A stretch of DNA of 64,000 nucleotides from Plectosphaerella cucumerina (taxonomy: Eukaryota > Ascomycota > Sordariomycetes > Glomerellales > Plectosphaerellaceae), in assembly GCA_020746995.1 (NCBI GenBank), contig JAGPXD010000003.1:3286001-3350000 (forward strand), in the 5' to 3' direction. The notes below the pieces were generated by a model. The model saw only the letters and a program-made list of their open reading frames with translations, did no database searches and was not told where the DNA came from. The position numbers were made by a program, and so were the translations under genes. Position 1 is the first letter of the stretch; the number at the start of each line of letters is the position of its first letter. Below, piece after piece: positions 34,486-45,702 of this stretch.

Positions 34486-36273
34486 TCATGACCGCCTCAG
34501 CCCCTTACCGAGGAGCTCCGATCCGACCTCTGCGACCAGCTTCTCCCCAGGGAACTGCTTCTTCTTTCCCAAGATGGTGTCCTCCGCGTCCATTGTGCGC
34601 AGCAAGTCAGCGAGCTCGCCGTCGACAGGAGAGCAGTAGACCAGGAACCCGAGGGCAAGGAGCATACCCTGCAGGGCCTCGGGCGACCCCTCTTCTTGGT
34701 TGATGGCTTCGAGTACCGATGCCGCGAGCTCGATCTGATCACCCTCGGGCAAGCCCTCGGCACCTCGTCTCCGTGCCTGGCCGTTGATAAGTGAAAGATT
34801 GAAGAGAAGCGAAGAGGCTGCCACGCGCACGTTGTTGTGGCTGTCGTCGAGAAAGCTGGTGGAGATGAGCTGGGTGAGGGAGGACCTCAGGCTATCGTTG
34901 TGGAGGACTGGGTCCGAGTACAGCGGCGTCGAGAAGAGATTGCATGCCAGCTGCAGAGTGACAAGGCGCAGTGCATATGGGCATGCTTCGTTGTTGTTGA
35001 CGGCCTCCAGGATCTTGATGACCGTTTGGTGGTCCTTCTCTTCTGCAAAGTACGCGCTGACTCTAGGATCTACCAGTGCGCATCGGAACAGGTCAACGAC
35101 ACTGAAGAGAACATCTGGTCCCAGAGAGGAAGCGGATCGCTGGAGGAAGTTTGAGAGCTGCTGCATGTCTGGCAGGATCGCCGCAGCCGCGCCCGATGCT
35201 GCCCGGGTCTCGATGAAGTGCTTGGTTGATTGCACAGCTGGATCCTGTGCTTCAGGACCCATCTTTGCAAGGAGCTTTGGTAGAGGAGGGACCTTGGCGA
35301 ACAGAACGGGCTTGCTGTTGAAGCCCGAAATACTCGGCAGGTTCAGGGACTCGTGGGGGTGGGGGGGGAAAGCGGCCAGGACGAGGGCCTGGATGTTGCT
35401 CCTCAGGGCTGAAGGGTCGGCACCACTCCACTGCTTGTCCTTCTTGCCAAAGAGGAAGGTCATGATGGTCGGGGTAGCGCGGACCTGGTACTTGTTTCCG
35501 ACATCGAGGGCGCGGGAAATGTCGACCTTGATCAGGGTGGCCTTGCCTTCAAAGCTGGAGGCCAGCTCCTCGTAGACCGGGTACAGCGTCTTGCACGGGG
35601 GACATGTGGCGGATGTGAAGAAGACGGCGGCGCAGGCGTGCTGAGCCGCGGTGAGGGCCGCCTCGAGCTCTTGCAGATTGCTTACGGTCCGCACCTTGGG
35701 ACTGGATGGCGGAGCGACGGGCTGGTGGTTCTGCGGCGGCGCAGCGGGGCCCCGGCCAAACAAGGGGTTGCTCTGGCTGCCGGCGTCGACGGAGGAGTCG
35801 AGGCCGGAGATGAGCATGCGGCCCATTGGTGAGTTCATGACGGCATCTGGCATGTTGACGATGTGTCCTGGGATGCCAGTGCCGAGGAGGAACTTGGCGA
35901 ACGTGTCTGACCAGTTGTTGCAATTATGCTTGAATAGATCATAGGCCTGTGGTGTGTGAGGGGGTCTTCATAGCATCATCAAGGTTTGGGCGAGACTCAC
36001 CTCTGCCGTGAAGATAGGCCGCATGGAGTCAACGAACTGGTAGACGACGTCCATGGGCAGCTCGGTGACGCCGAGTTTCCGGCGCTCCAGGGGGCGACCG
36101 TGGTGAGACGACCCGGGGATGATGCTCTGAATGCCGCCCTGGTAGACGTACTCGCGGCCCTTGAGCTCTATGGAGGTGTGGTAGATTGCATCGAGGTGGA
36201 AGCCAAGGAGACCCTGGGACATCTGACGAGCAAGGCCTCGGGAGAGGTCATATATGAGGAGGTGGACCTCCAT
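34486..36273 (-). CDS. PPPDE (DeSI-type) isopeptidase - thioredoxin - PUL domain protein
   Basis: Exons 36273-36001 and 35946-34486 (54-nt intron) give 577 aa. Three domains are visible in order. The N-terminal PPPDE papain-fold peptidase (about 1-150) has its catalytic pair at H32 (IYHTSIEL) and C100 (KHNCNNWSD). A thioredoxin fold (about 180-290) carries CPPC at 206-209 and a cis-Pro loop VRATPTIMTF. The C-terminal helical PUL domain (about 310-577) is of the type that binds Cdc48/p97 in Ufd3/PLAA. By family knowledge PPPDE proteins remove SUMO or ubiquitin. The three-part architecture is common in filamentous fungi. No signal peptide; likely cytosolic or nuclear. Divergent from the kinesin gene. 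Confidence 0.92.
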
Positions 36274-37114
36274 GGTTGCTAATTGAAGCGTTGGAAATGA
36301 TTTGATGGTGAAATTGATTTGATGGGGGTCACTGTCAGGGTCGCAAGTTGAGTATATACTCGAGCTGCGGAGTTGAGGCAGCACGGGTTACGCAGGTCGT
36401 CGTGATGCAGGGTGTTTCGGAGCCGGAGTTAGGGGGGCGAATGACCGCCCCGGTGCGCCACAGCCGTTGCAGGCGAACGCCTGGAAGCTTCCACTGGCAG
36501 TGCTGAGTGCTGGCAGGTGATGACACTCGACTTGCTGACTGCAATTGCCGCCGACTTGAGAGGCAAGAGGCAGGCGGACAACCTCTGTGTCCTCCTGGAC
36601 GCTAAGGGCGAGGCGCCCGCTGCACTAAAAGATTAGCGGACGGGATGCTGCAGGAGGTCGTCTCATCAGTGTGGGTGCAGCTCTGGTCGTGAGGTACCTG
36701 CCCCTCCGCGGCTTTGACGCGCATGCTGAAGTACTCTTGCTGGTTCACTTGCCGACCCTCATCTGTCCCGCATCCCGTCTGGCAGAAAAACAAACATCCC
36801 ACCTCGAGCTCTTCTCTCTCCCAACACTTCTTGACTGTATTCCTCTGGCTGCTTGACGATTGATCGCTCAGCATCAGCGACGCGCCCTCGACTGTGTACG
36901 ACAAGATCAATTGACCAGGCAAGCCCCGCGGCTCCCACCGGCCACCCCTGCCGACCGCTTCCAAGGTTCACAGTGACGCACCTTGGCAGGCGCATTCCAG
37001 TGCCACGCTGCCAACGCAGAGCTGCCCTGGTCGATCCGGCAACGGCGCCCCACCCAATTCGGACCACCCCGAGCACCCGAGTAAACACCATCCCGGCCGA
37101 CCTTCCGGAATGTG
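36274..37114. promoter_or_regulatory. Divergent promoter of PPPDE-thioredoxin gene and kinesin gene
   Basis: About 840 bases. No gene is seen. The right half is likely kinesin 5' leader. Confidence 0.5.
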
Positions 37115-39063
37115 ATGTGGGCAAACCATCGTCACCGCTACCGCCATATCGTCGACGAGATCCACGAGACACTGCTTGGAATGGCCCTGGACGCTCGCCT
37201 GATGCCTCCGCCGTCCGCCATATCCGACTCCCCGGCCATTCGGTCGTCCGCATCAACACCCTCGCTGCGGTCTCGCGATGGAACCCTGCCACCGCACCTC
37301 AGGATGGACGGAGGAGGCAACGTGCGCGTCGTCGTCCGCGTCCGGGCCTTTCTTCCGAGAGGTGAGAAGATCCCCTACGCCGCTGAAGGCTTCCTATGAG
37401 CTGACGTCCTGCGATCCCAGAGCTCGAACGCGGCGCCGAGTGCCTGATCGAAATGGACCCCATCACCCAGCAGACGACACTTCTCGTACCAAACGACAAC
37501 GACCCGGCAAACGCCAGGGCAAAGTCCCGCAAGGTCATCGAGGAGAAGAACTTTACCTTTGACAACTCTTTCTGGAGCCACGACGTTCGCGACCCGCACT
37601 ATGCCAAGCAGGAGGAGATCTACAACGCCCTCGGCGAGGAGTTCCTCGACCACAACTTCGAGGGCTATCACACCTGCATCTTCGCCTACGGCCAGACCGG
37701 CTCCGGCAAGAGCTACACCATGATGGGCACGCCCGACCAGCCCGGCTTGATCCCGAGGACCTGCGAGGACCTGTTTGAGCGCATCGACGCCGCGCACAAC
37801 GAGACGCCCAACATCTCATACAACGTCCGCGTCTCGTACTTTGAGGTCTACAACGAGCACGTCCGCGACCTGCTGGTGCCCGTTGTGCCCAACCAGCCGC
37901 CTTATTACCTCAAGATCCGCGAGTCGCCCACCGAGGGCCCCTACGTCAAGGATCTGACCGAGGTTCCCGTGCGCAGCATCGACGAGATCTTGCGGTACAT
38001 GAAGAACGGCGATGACTCACGCACCGTGGCCAGCACCAAGATGAACGACACGAGTAGTCGCAGTCACGCTGTCTTTACCATCATGCTCAAGCAGATTCAC
38101 CACGACATGGAGACGGACGAGACGACGGAGCGCAGCTCGCGCATCCGGCTTGTCGACCTTGCCGGCAGCGAGCGCGCAAAGTCGACCGAGGCCACGGGCC
38201 AGCGCCTGCGCGAAGGCAGCAACATCAACAAGTCCCTGACGACGCTTGGCCGAGTCATCGGCGCCCTGGCCGACGCCAAGCAGAACTCCCGCAAGAGAAA
38301 TAAGGACGTGGTGCCCTACCGCGACTCGATTCTGACGTGGCTGCTCAAGGACTCGCTCGGCGGCAACAGCAAGACGGCCATGATCGCGTGTATCGCGCCC
38401 TCGGACTACGAGGAGACGCTTTCAACACTGCGCTACGCCGATCAAGCCAAGCGCATTCGCACCCGCGCCATTGTCAACCAGGACCATATCTCGGCCGCCG
38501 AGCGCGATGCCCAGATTTCCGCGATGGCCGAGGAGATCCGCATCCTGCAGCTGTCCGTGTCCGAGTCGCGGCGGCGCGAGAAGGACACAACCAGCGCGCA
38601 GGAGGAGAAGCTCGAGGAGTACCAGAAGAGCGTCATATCGATGCAGCGCATGATGGAGGAGAAGAGCCTCGTTGCCGAGGGCAAGATCCGCAGCTTGCAA
38701 ACGGAGAATGAGGCTTTGCGCCTGCACCTGCGGTTGGCCCTGGACAGCCTCAAGAACCCCATCCCCGCGGTGGAGATAAAGACGACCGAGGAGGGCGAGG
38801 AAGACGGCACGCGTGCGGCAGCCCCGGGCGACGGCGAGAAGGAGTCCAGCAGAGGCCCGGGGACGGGCGACGACGGTGCCTCGGCAAACGGAGACGAGTC
38901 GGACAGCACGGCGTACGATTCTGACGAGGCGCCGGACGACTCGGACATGGAGGAATACATGAGGGGCCTGCTCAAGGACCTGGGCATGTTCAGGCGCAAG
39001 ATTGGCGACGACATGGGCCGGTGGATGAGCGACGACACGCGGGCGCCATTCGGCAAGGTCTAG
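37115..39063 (+). CDS. Short kinesin-3 family motor (NcKin3-like)
   Basis: Exons 37115-37361 and 37421-39063 (59-nt intron) give 629 aa from the first ATG of the frame. A second good start lies at 37181. The motor domain contains GQTGSGKS (P-loop, 173-180), NDTSSRSH (switch I) and LVDLAGSER (switch II). The loop SRKRNKDVVPYRDSILTWLL is kinesin-3-like. A coiled-coil-rich region follows (EEIRILQLSVSESRRREKD and MMEEKSLVAEGKIRSLQTEN), then an acidic tail ending AFGKV. FHA, lipid-binding and PH domains of Unc104/KIF1 motors are absent. In Neurospora a similarly tail-poor kinesin-3, NKIN3, has been linked to mitochondrial transport (family knowledge). That this is its orthologue is inference. Confidence 0.88.
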
Positions 39064-39280
39064 GCTGGGGCAAAGTCAGGGGAGTGAGAGTTGTCGTTTT
39101 TTCATCTTTGGGAGGAGTTTGGGCTACAGCATGGTGTTCCTCGGCGTTGTTGAAATTGAGCCGCCACTAAGGATTGGGTGGAGGAGGAGGAGGGGGAAAA
39201 GTAGTGTAGGCTGGAATAGATGGGTATCCATCCACGGACCCTGAACTTCGACGTGATGCACCAGAGACGACAGGGGTTAG

Positions 39281-39372
39281 GTGAGTGAGTGAGTGAGGTT
39301 CTCCAGGGGACGGGACGGGACGGGATGGCCAAGGCCCGGGAGGTTCGAGTCGAGTTCGAGTTCGCGTTCGAG
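39281..39372. repeat. Cluster of short tandem repeats
   Basis: Within 100 bases are GTGA units (39281-39297), GGGAC units (39307-39325) and GTTCGA-type units (39343-39372). They lie in the kinesin 3' flank. No function is evident. Confidence 0.65.
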
Positions 39373-40511
39373 GGTGTGGAAACTCTGGAACCGTTCCGGC
39401 TGGCGGTCCCTGAAATCTGCCTGCCTGCGTCAGTGGCTGGACCGGGGGTCAGACGAAGCTCACACTGAAGCAAGCTCGCTCTGGGATTGGGGATCAACCC
39501 AGCATGCGGTCCTGTCATGTCGGAAAGTGTTCTGAGACGTGCGGCGACATGGAAGAAGTCAGGGACGCGACGCGAGGGAGGGGTGCCAGTGAGAGCTGAG
39601 TCGCCGTCTTTTTCCAAGTGTTTCAGAGTTTCTGGCGCAAGCCAGGCAAGCCCGCTGCCGGTACTTTATCTCCGCGCTGCCGACTGGCCCCCTGTCGACG
39701 AACCTGCACGCATGTGGTGGTTCCAGCGGGAGGGAGGAGACGACGTCCCAACATCGTGTGCTGCGGCTCCCGGGCGTGCTTCCGAAGTGCATGAGACATG
39801 GGATGGTCCTGGGCATTTCCCGGGACGATTGGAGGGTTGATGGGATTTTGAGGTCTGGGCGAGTCAGGAGGACGTCACTCGTGTCTTTGCCGTTTGATCG
39901 ATCTGGTCTGGTTAAGTGCAGAGGAGCGAACCTGGACTTGTCATGGCTTGGCGGGTATACCTACCTGCCTTGGGAGGTACCGGTGCCTCAGTCTGGTGCG
40001 ACCTGGAGTTTTCGAGATGATCAGGATGCTTCATTCATCCGCCACAGCCACCTCCGATAGTCCTCCAGGCCGTGGTTTCCCGTAGAAGACAAGTGACGGA
40101 TGATTAAGGATCTTGGGATCGGCTGCTTTGTCCCGCCGAGGGTGCTACGCCGACGGTGAAGGTGAAGACGAGCAAGCCCCTCTGCCCCTGATCTCCAGGT
40201 ACTTCCCCGAGGTACCTCACCCGTCGAGCTGCAACGACCCCACCTTCGGGTCGACTCGACAAGGGACCAAACGGCGGCCCCCCCCTTTGTACCGCACCCT
40301 GAGATCCCACTGCTGCGTGGCAGCAAGTAAGCAACCTGGAAGGCCACTGACACTGCAGTCAGTGTGCAGGCAGGCTCCTTGACCCCTCCGCCGGATCGCC
40401 TTCCGACCTCACATCAGCTGTTTCGATCCAGGCACCACCACCTGCTGGTCCTCCACGCACCCCGTATCGCCCCCTTGACTCTGTCTTGTCTGAAGGAGAC
40501 CTACCGTCTCG

Positions 40512-40517
40512 TATAAG
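40512..40517 (+). promoter_or_regulatory. TATA-like element of the eIF4E-family gene
   Basis: TATAAG lies about 240 bases upstream of the ATG, just before a long CT-rich leader. Confidence 0.3.
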
Positions 40518-40756
40518 GACTATCTACAAAGGCATCCATCAGTGGTTCTTTCGTCCTTCTTCCCCCTCTCTTCTCTTCCACCACCACCCCTCCTGGTCCG
40601 CCACCTCCTCTCCGACTCCACGTCCTCCTCCTCCTCTCCTCCCAACCGACCGACCGAGGATAACACGTTCACTCCTCCGACATCCAGCCCGACCTCTCGT
40701 CCCTCCTTCTCTTCCTCCCTCTCTCTCCCACCATACAACCCCCGCAAACCGCAAAC

Positions 40757-41617
40757 ATGTCCCGCCTCCCCTCCCTCTTCACCCAGAACATGTCGGGCGG
40801 CACGCAGCCCGGCGACGTCGCCTCCCCCGCCGAGCAGCGCGACGACGCCAAGCGCAACTTCCTCAAAGCCATGCGGCCCTTGCCCACCCAGCACTACTGG
40901 CACGTCTACTTTGACAAGCAGCAGCCCAGCAAGCCCGCCGGCGGCGCCGCCGCCGACGAGTACCAGGTCCAGCTCGAGCAGCTCGACACCCAGATCGAGT
41001 CGGTCCAGGACTTTTGGAAGTACAACAACAACACCCCCGTCGAGCAGATCAAGACCCGCGAGAGCATCTACCTCTTCAAGCAGGGCTTCCGCCCCGTCTG
41101 GGAGGACCGCCGCAACATCAGCGGCGGCGCCTGGACGTTCCGCGTCCCCAAGGCCATCGGCCCGGACGTCTGGACCCGCGTCCAGCTCATGGCCATCGGC
41201 GAGTCGCTGCAGGGCGTCCTGGAAGAAGGTGAGCCAACAACGCCTCCCTCCACTATCTGACGATTTCCCCCCGCTAACCCCTTACCCCCAGGCGACCAGC
41301 TCTGCGGCGTCGGCCTCTCCGTCCGCTTCAACTCCCACCTCATCTCCGTCTGGCACCGCGACGCCTCCAAGCAAAAATCCATCGACGCCATCCTCGCCCA
41401 CGTCCTCGAGGACCTGCCCCCCGAGATGCGCCCCAAGGCCGACGGCTCCTTCTACAAGCGCCACCAGGACCACCCCGGCTTCAAGGTGCCCCCCGAGCTC
41501 CAGGCCGTCCTCGACTCGCAGAAGAAGAACGAGGAGCGCGAAAAGGCAAAGGCCGCGGCGGCCGCTGCCGCAGAGGCCGGCGTCGTGCCCGAGGAGCCCG
41601 CCAACGTGCCCGCCTAG
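40757..41617 (+). CDS. eIF4E-family mRNA cap-binding protein, non-canonical
   Basis: Exons 40757-41228 and 41292-41617 (63-nt intron) give 265 aa. The eIF4E fold is recognisable: HYWHVYFDK at the first cap-binding Trp, VQDFWKYNNNTP, FRPVWEDRRNISGGAW at the second stacking Trp and its partner Glu, then the Arg/Lys strand VGLSVRFNSHLISVWHRD. The second Trp seems to be VWED. The equivalent of human Trp56 seems to be Tyr in DEYQVQLEQLD, after a one-residue insertion, so it differs from canonical eIF4E-1 and may be a 4EHP or class II/III-type protein. An Ala-rich C-terminal tail extends it beyond usual length. Expected role: translational initiation or repression through cap binding. Confidence 0.9.
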
Positions 41618-42191
41618 AGAGTGACGGCGCGGACCGACCTCGGAGAGAGGCGCTGCAGCAGGGGAGGTGGCAGGACGAGAAAGGGAACTGGGCATCGGGC
41701 ACAAGGAACGGATGGAATGGGAGGATATGGCCGGGATGGCCGAGGAAGCTGGAAACGCGCCTCGGGCAAGGATGGGGCCACGGAGTAGGACAAAAGGGGC
41801 CACTGAGGGTTTCTTCCCATGGGATTGGGGGTGGCCTTGGCCTCTTTGATGCATCGGTTGGCGTTTTGCATGGCCGAGTAATTCGGCCAACAAGGAAACC
41901 ACGGACGGGCCCTGGAAGGAGGGCAAAAACGCACCCTTGGCCACGGGCGAGGTCAGATGCCACGACAGCATGGCCGGATTTAGGGAGGATATCGCGCGGC
42001 CAGATAGATCAGCATGTTACGCGCCCATTGTGAGCCGAAAAAATACCCACGCCTTTTTTGCACACCTGATCATGAGACTCGTGGTAGCTGAGCTGTGCCT
42101 ATGCACACATAGTTTTCGCAGAAGAGAGAAAGAAAATGCCCCCAAAACGCCTCGCTTCGTAAAATCTCCGGTAGAAACAGTAACAGCACTC
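41618..42191. other. Convergent intergenic region
   Basis: About 570 bases carrying the 3' ends of the eIF4E-family and EF-hand genes. No gene is seen. Confidence 0.6.
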
Positions 42192-42907
42192 TTACGACTT
42201 GAAGACGCCCGCCCGCCGCATCACGTCGGCAAACTCCTCCCTTGCGACACCCGCGCCCACGCCTGCTCCTCCATTGGCCTCGAGGATCATGTCCCGAAGC
42301 ACTTCATCACTGACCTCCTCCTTGAGCAGGGCCGCCACTCTCTTCAAGTCACCAAGGGTAATGACATCCGCGGCGGGAGCCTTCCCCTTTCCCCTCCCCT
42401 TATCCGCAAGATCCCCCGGCTTGGACGCCGTAAACAGGGCGAAAGCTTCTTCTGCCTCCCTCTCGCGACGCTCATCGGCCTCGTCATCGCCACGGGCGTG
42501 GTATTTCAGCGCGCATACGGCGAAAAAGTCCTCGTAGCGGGCGAAGCCCTCGCCGTCCGGGTCGAGGACCTCAATGAACTCGGCCTGCTCGGCGCGAGAG
42601 GAGGGCGGGATGCCGAGGGCGGCGAGGGCGGAGCGGACTTCGGTCGTGGGCATGACACCGTTCTTGCGCGCGTCCGGGTCGCGGGAGGATTCGGGGGCGG
42701 GCTCGGCGAAGAGAGTCCAGGCTTCGTAGATTTCGGACTCTTCGCGCGCGCCGAGGTTGTGTTGTTTCGCAAGCGCGGAGGCGCGCTTGCGGCCGAGGGT
42801 TGCGGTGGCGGGGGCCACGGCGGCGGCGGCCTTGCGCTTTGGGGGCTGAGGGAGAGAGGTCGTCAGCGGTTGGCGGTGGAGGGCGTCATCGTGGGAGGAC
42901 TTGCCAT
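42192..42907 (-). CDS. EF-hand protein with a Met-only first exon
   Basis: Exons 42907-42905 (ATG alone) and 42845-42192, joined by a 59-nt intron, give 218 aa. The downstream frame has no ATG until deep inside the EF-hand domain. The only join that gives a start is ATG followed by a GC donor (GCAAGT, the classic GC-AG consensus) and a TAG-free acceptor CTCAG preceded by CTGAC and a pyrimidine tract. The protein then begins MPPKRK, a start common among nuclear fungal proteins. EF-hand features: ESEIYEAWTLF, a calcium loop DPDGEGFARYED, EEAFALF, and a final degenerate hand. It resembles centrin/calmodulin-like proteins but lacks four complete loops. Calcium binding by the later hands is doubtful. 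The start ATG has a strong CACCATGG context. Confidence 0.75.
42846..42904 (-). other. GC-AG intron directly after the start codon
   Basis: Reading on the minus strand, GCAAGT follows the ATG immediately, and the intron ends with CTGAC, a CT-rich tract and CTCAG. The only GT nearby (inside GCAAGT) would give a seven-base exon and a wrong frame. Confidence 0.65.
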
Positions 42908-43922
42908 GGTGAATGCGACGGCGGTCGGATCGGTGTGTGTCGCGCTTGGATGTATGTGCGCGCTCGATATGATGGTCGGGTTGTGTTTCTCCCGAGCGAG
43001 AGGACGAGGCGAGGACGTCCCAGCTGCTGCCGGTTGGATCTTTGAGATTGGTCGCGTTTGGCCTGGAGAATTTCCTGGGGCGTAGTTCACGGTCGATGAT
43101 GACCTTCACGCGTTGACGAGCTTGGTGGGGTATGTACGGTGCGGAACACGGTGCCCAAGCTGAGGATCACTGTATTTAAGACGGCCGTTTTCCACTCCAA
43201 AACCCACGACTGAAATTCTCTTTCCTCTGCACCATCGACATCCAGGTCCTGTGCTCCCAAGCTCTCCCGCCCGCGCAATTGATTGCCCGACGACGCAACC
43301 GGACAAAGCCAGAGCAAACAACGCCTCGAGCCCTTTCGTCCCTTCTTTGTGGGCTCGGTCAATCACCGCCCCGGCACTCCCGTCCGGTCAAAGAAGGACC
43401 CGAAACCTCGACGTCGTGGACAAACGATCCCAGCGAGTGCTCGGCATCCCATCCTCCGTCTCCGGCCATGGATCTCGATCAGAACCCTGTCCCTCTCCAC
43501 GGGACGCCGTCTCACGCTTCTACAAATGCTAGAGCTTGCCGCCTTCTATTTCCCAGAGCGAAGCAAGTGTGGACAATGAAGCAATATTGAAAAACACCGC
43601 GTATCGCGACCCTCACAAGGGGCCGGTGCGCGGTCCGCGGCCGCGTTTTAGTTTCATCCGATTCCATTGTCGGATGCTGCGTGCCTGTCGGGAACATGCC
43701 ATTGCGTGACTGCGTTGAATGCTATTTTACACTGAAGCAAAGGATATCACGATGGAGCTGTTTCGGTCGTACACTTGACGTGTTTCTGCCGCCAAACCCA
43801 GGGCGTGTGCCGCGTAAAACCCGAGCTTAAATCTTCGAGTCGGGGGGAGGGCTGCAGCCAACCTACCGTCAGCCCGGCCTTGCTGTGCGGTACGAGGTCT
43901 GTCCGTTCCACGTACTGCCCAC
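42908..43922. other. Upstream region of EF-hand gene and 3' flank of glyoxalase II
   Basis: About 1 kb. A short open frame near 43468 starting MDLDQN lies on the plus strand but has no supporting motif or intron. No other gene is seen. Confidence 0.5.
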
Positions 43923-45253
43923 TCACTTGAAGTTGTTCTTCATCTCGCGGAGCTTCGCCATGACGTCGACGGGGTCACTCGCGCCTGTGGCCTTGAGAAT
44001 CTCGGGGTCCTACAACCACCGTTGTTAGCATTCGGCCAGGGGCACAGGGAGACTGGACTCACGGTGACACGCATGAAGACGTTGTGTTTCTGGCAAGCAA
44101 GAGCGTCAGCCATCATTCAATCTGCGTTTACATGTCGAAGAGGTTACCTTTTCGTCTCCAATCGTGAACTTCCCCTGTGTCTCCACGTTCTGCTCGGCAA
44201 ACTCATGCAGCTTCTTGATCGCATCATTCTGCAGAACTGACGCGCAAAACTTGACGTTGCTCTTGGTGTACTCGTGGCCGGGCTATCACACCTCATAGTC
44301 AGTTACTGTGTCCCCAAGCATCAACAAGTACTCACGAAAACGGCCGTGTCGTCGGGCAGGCTGGCCAAAGTCTCGTTGAGCGCCTTGTGCATCTCCTCGG
44401 CGTTGCCCTCGAAGAAGCGGCCGCAACCTGTGACGAGTCAGCTATCTGGCTTCAAACCGAAAGTGAATACCCACCTCCGATGAAGAGCGTGTCGCCCGTG
44501 AAGACGACCTTGTGGTCACCGTCCTGCATGAACCAGCAGATGCTGTCCTGCGTGTGACAGGGCGTGTACAGTGCCTTGACCGAGATGCTCCCCAGGTTGA
44601 ACGTGGAGCGGTCGGCAGGTGTCCGCGTCACGGCCTCGCACTGCTTGCCGCCGATGATGGGCAGGTCGCCGAGGCCAAGGTTCGCAAGCTGGCCGTCAGT
44701 GTCAGCGGTATTCTCTCATGGTCAGAACCAGACATACCAGCTTCTTGTTTCCTCCAGAGTGGTCCCAGTGGCTACAAAACGGTCAGTCTCGGTCATATAG
44801 TTGGGCCGTTCAGGCGCCATACTGGTGAGTGTTGACAATGGCAGTCAGATTAATCTCCTTGGACTCAATGGCCTTCTTCAGCACAGGCGCAACCCTGGGG
44901 ACAGGTCAGCGGTCGAAACACACTCCGTGAGCTCACGACGTACTCGGGCGGGTTGGCGGGGTCGATGATGACGGCATCGCCGGTCTTGTCGTCGCGAACC
45001 AGGTAAGCATAGTTGTTGCTCGTGCCCACCCCTAGTGCCGCAGTCAATTTCGTTTTATGAACCCATAAAAGTCTCAAGAGGATACGCACACATGGGAATC
45101 GACTGGATATGCATGGCGTTGGTCTGCGTGAGCTGAAATCGTGTCAGCCGCTGATTACCAATGCTGTCGAGACAGGGCTAGAGCACTCACCGCGGCGGTC
45201 ACTGATCTGAGACTCGGTCTGGAGATGGGTCTTCGGGTAATGAGGCGGTACAT
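43923..45253 (-). CDS. glo2: Glyoxalase II, hydroxyacylglutathione hydrolase
   Basis: Ten minus-strand exons: 45253-45191, 45132-45090, 45031-44944, 44894-44823, 44771-44738, 44688-44475, 44427-44336, 44282-44148, 44089-44063 and 44009-43923, giving 284 aa. The metallo-beta-lactamase fold is complete: THHHWDH at 87-93, [12 protein letters not shown] with the bridging Asp, and FPGHEYT with the last metal His. The C-terminal glutathione-binding part contains the expected KKLH...FTIGDEK and the NVFMRVTDPEI motif. It hydrolyses S-D-lactoylglutathione to D-lactate, ending methylglyoxal detoxification. Exon 1 encodes an Arg/Ser-rich segment ([17 protein letters not shown]) fit for mitochondrial import. 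Met28 in exon 2 could start a cytosolic form. Confidence 0.95.
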
Positions 45254-45702
45254 GAATGGCAGGAAGGCGTTTAGGCAAAGCTGATGGAGATGTTTCTGAG
45301 GAAGACGAAGGTTGATGAGCTCGAGACGAGGTGTTGTTGCATTTGACGGGTATGACGTTGCGGGGGTTATGTGGCCCAAGCTCCAGAGCTTCCGCCTGTC
45401 ACGGCACGCCGATTTGATGGTCTCTCCGAGTCCGACTCCGAGTCGGGGCGACCTCCTCTGCCGGACTTCTTATGTCCGGCACCTCATCTGACACCGATTT
45501 GCGATGGCTTCAAGTTGTAGTCTTGATGGATGGATGAGGATTCTGGCAGATTGAAGCTGCTCCATCCCCCCATAGATGCGAGTAGTCGAACTGGTGATTT
45601 TCATCCCAGCCTGAACCTTCAAAGGTAGCTAGCTGCCTCGTTGTGCTCTATCTCTAAACAGCTCCCTTTCCTTTCCTCCCTCCTCGGGTATCATGTCCTA
45701 GT
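45254..45702. other. Glyoxalase II promoter and LAS1 3' flank
   Basis: About 450 bases with a CTCCGAGTC repeat near 45423-45440. No gene is seen. Confidence 0.55.

Larger units (their letters stand above)
39064..40756. other. Intergenic region between kinesin and eIF4E-family gene
   Basis: About 1.7 kb without a supportable gene. It holds simple repeats at 39278-39372. The last 200 bases are strongly pyrimidine-rich, as in leaders of highly expressed fungal genes, with a TATAAG at 40512. Confidence 0.55.

Noticed and set aside
43468..43590. Short plus-strand frame starting MDLDQN
   Set aside because: Only about 40 codons from that ATG, no motif, no intron structure and ending in non-coding sequence.
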